Shown in pieces: positions 7,067 to 7,737 of a stretch of DNA of 7,737 bases. Position numbers and translations under genes: made by a program. Below the pieces are notes generated by a model. The model did not search any database and was not told where the DNA came from. It saw only the letters and a program-made list of their open reading frames with translations. This DNA is from Myxococcales bacterium (GTDB lineage: Bacteria; Myxococcota_A; Polyangia; Polyangiales; Polyangiaceae): NCBI GenBank assembly GCA_023248785.1, contig JAHFDX010000164.1, positions 1 through 7,737 on the forward strand, in the 5' to 3' direction. The stretch's first letter is position 1. Every line of letters begins with the position of its first letter.

Positions 7067-7737
7067 AACGAGATCGAGAGCTCAACACCTTTGCGGTCGC
7101 CGAGCATGGGGCGCAATACGGGCATGCGGCGCGCTTTCGTCGACTCGGTCTTCGGTTCACTCGTTCGTTTGCTGGCTGCAAAGTAGTAGATAATCGTGCC
7201 AACGCCGCCTGCGATACCTACGCCCAAGAAGATATTTCCAACCAGCGCATTCGTGTCGACCTTGTCGTAATCGTCCTTCAAGACTCGGCAAGCCTCGCCG
7301 TACTTTTTGACTGTTGCCGGATCGGTTGAGTTGCACAGGCCATTGGTTGAGGTTCGACCTTCGAGCGCCGCGGCGCGCGCGATTTCATCTTCCACTGCCT
7401 TCGCATCGGTTTCGGTCGAGTTTCGAAAATGGAGCATGGTACCGGCGCCGGCAAAGCCAACGGCTGTAATCCCGAGGCCGATAAAGAGCGGCGCGAGGTT
7501 CTTCGGCGGCGCGAAAATGCTCGGTGAATTGCGAGGCTGTTTTGACGGTGGCGGTACGTAGGGTTTTACGTCGGGTGGCGGCACGATGATGGGCGGAATG
7601 ACCGCGTTGACCGGAGGCATCTCGACGGTGGTTGCGGTTCCGGCTGCGAGGAACGAGGTGGTCTCGTGGGTATTGCCGTCGGGGGCCTTGAGCGCAAACT
7701 TGTGTGTGCCTGGGTCGAGAACGATCGTGTGGTTACC
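7063..7737 (-). CDS. PEGA-like, proline-linker, two-TM envelope protein (5' partial)
   Basis: The frame runs off the right edge. The ATG at 7620-7618 is not the likely start, because 39 coherent codons precede it and they belong to a small beta-rich domain (VLDPGTHKFALKAPDG) of the PEGA-like type. The visible part is 224 residues. In order: the beta domain (7737 to about 7620), a proline-rich linker with PPIIVPPP and YVPPP (about 7617-7500), hydrophobic segment 1 APLFIGLGITAVGFAGAGTM (about 7497-7429), and a soluble loop of about 60 residues with two cysteines (NGLCNSTD and GEACRVL). Then come hydrophobic segment 2 ALVGNIFLGVGIAGGVGTII (about 7248-7174) and a basic tail ending in the aromatic SISF. 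This layout is recurrent in myxobacterial envelope proteins of unknown function, often with N-terminal signal peptides or TPRs, which here would be outside the window. The two cysteines could form a disulfide if the loop is periplasmic. It is transcribed towards the regulator, so it is a separate unit. Real gene: high confidence; exact role unknown. Confidence 0.82.
   Translation of the reverse strand, partial: GNHTIVLDPGTHKFALKAPDGNTHETTSFLAAGTATTVEMPPVNAVIPPIIVPPPDVKPYVPPPSKQPRNSPSIFAPPKNLAPLFIGLGITAVGFAGAGTMLHFRNSTETDAKAVEDEIARAAALEGRTSTNGLCNSTDPATVKKYGEACRVLKDDYDKVDTNALVGNIFLGVGIAGGVGTIIYYFAASKRTSEPKTESTKARRMPVLRPMLGDRKGVELSISF

Overview
The window looks like a chromosomal segment of a myxobacterium (Myxococcota, most likely the Polyangia side). 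Three traits point that way: a giant tetratricopeptide-repeat (TPR) protein, a stand-alone FHA / sigma-54 activator of the kind these genomes have expanded, and a PEGA-like protein with a proline-rich linker and two membrane segments. Base composition is in the upper 50s percent GC by spot counts of single 60-base lines (about 58, 48 and 65 percent), lower than the well-known soil myxobacteria, so an uncultured or atypical lineage is possible. This assignment is inference from gene content.

Layout. Positions 1-5736 (+) are the 3' part of one very large TPR gene whose start lies left of the window. At least 21 copies of a double-TPR unit of about 72 residues are followed by a C-terminal domain resembling an M48 metallopeptidase with its catalytic motif lost. 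After a short gap carrying a 14/16 palindrome comes a 426-433 residue FHA + AAA+ + Fis-type regulator ending at 7066 (+). Converging on it, and overlapping it by 4 bases at the stop codons, is the 3' part of a minus-strand gene (7063-7737, start beyond the right edge) for a two-TM envelope protein. No stretch over 50 bases lacks a gene.

How they may work together. The TPR gene and the regulator are co-directional and 28 or 49 bases apart, so they could be co-transcribed. The TPR protein would be a scaffold. The regulator would sense a phosphorylated or bound partner through its FHA domain and activate sigma-54 promoters elsewhere; no convincing -24/-12 element was seen inside the window. The minus-strand gene is a separate unit. 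No RNA genes, mobile elements, CRISPR arrays or clear terminators were found.
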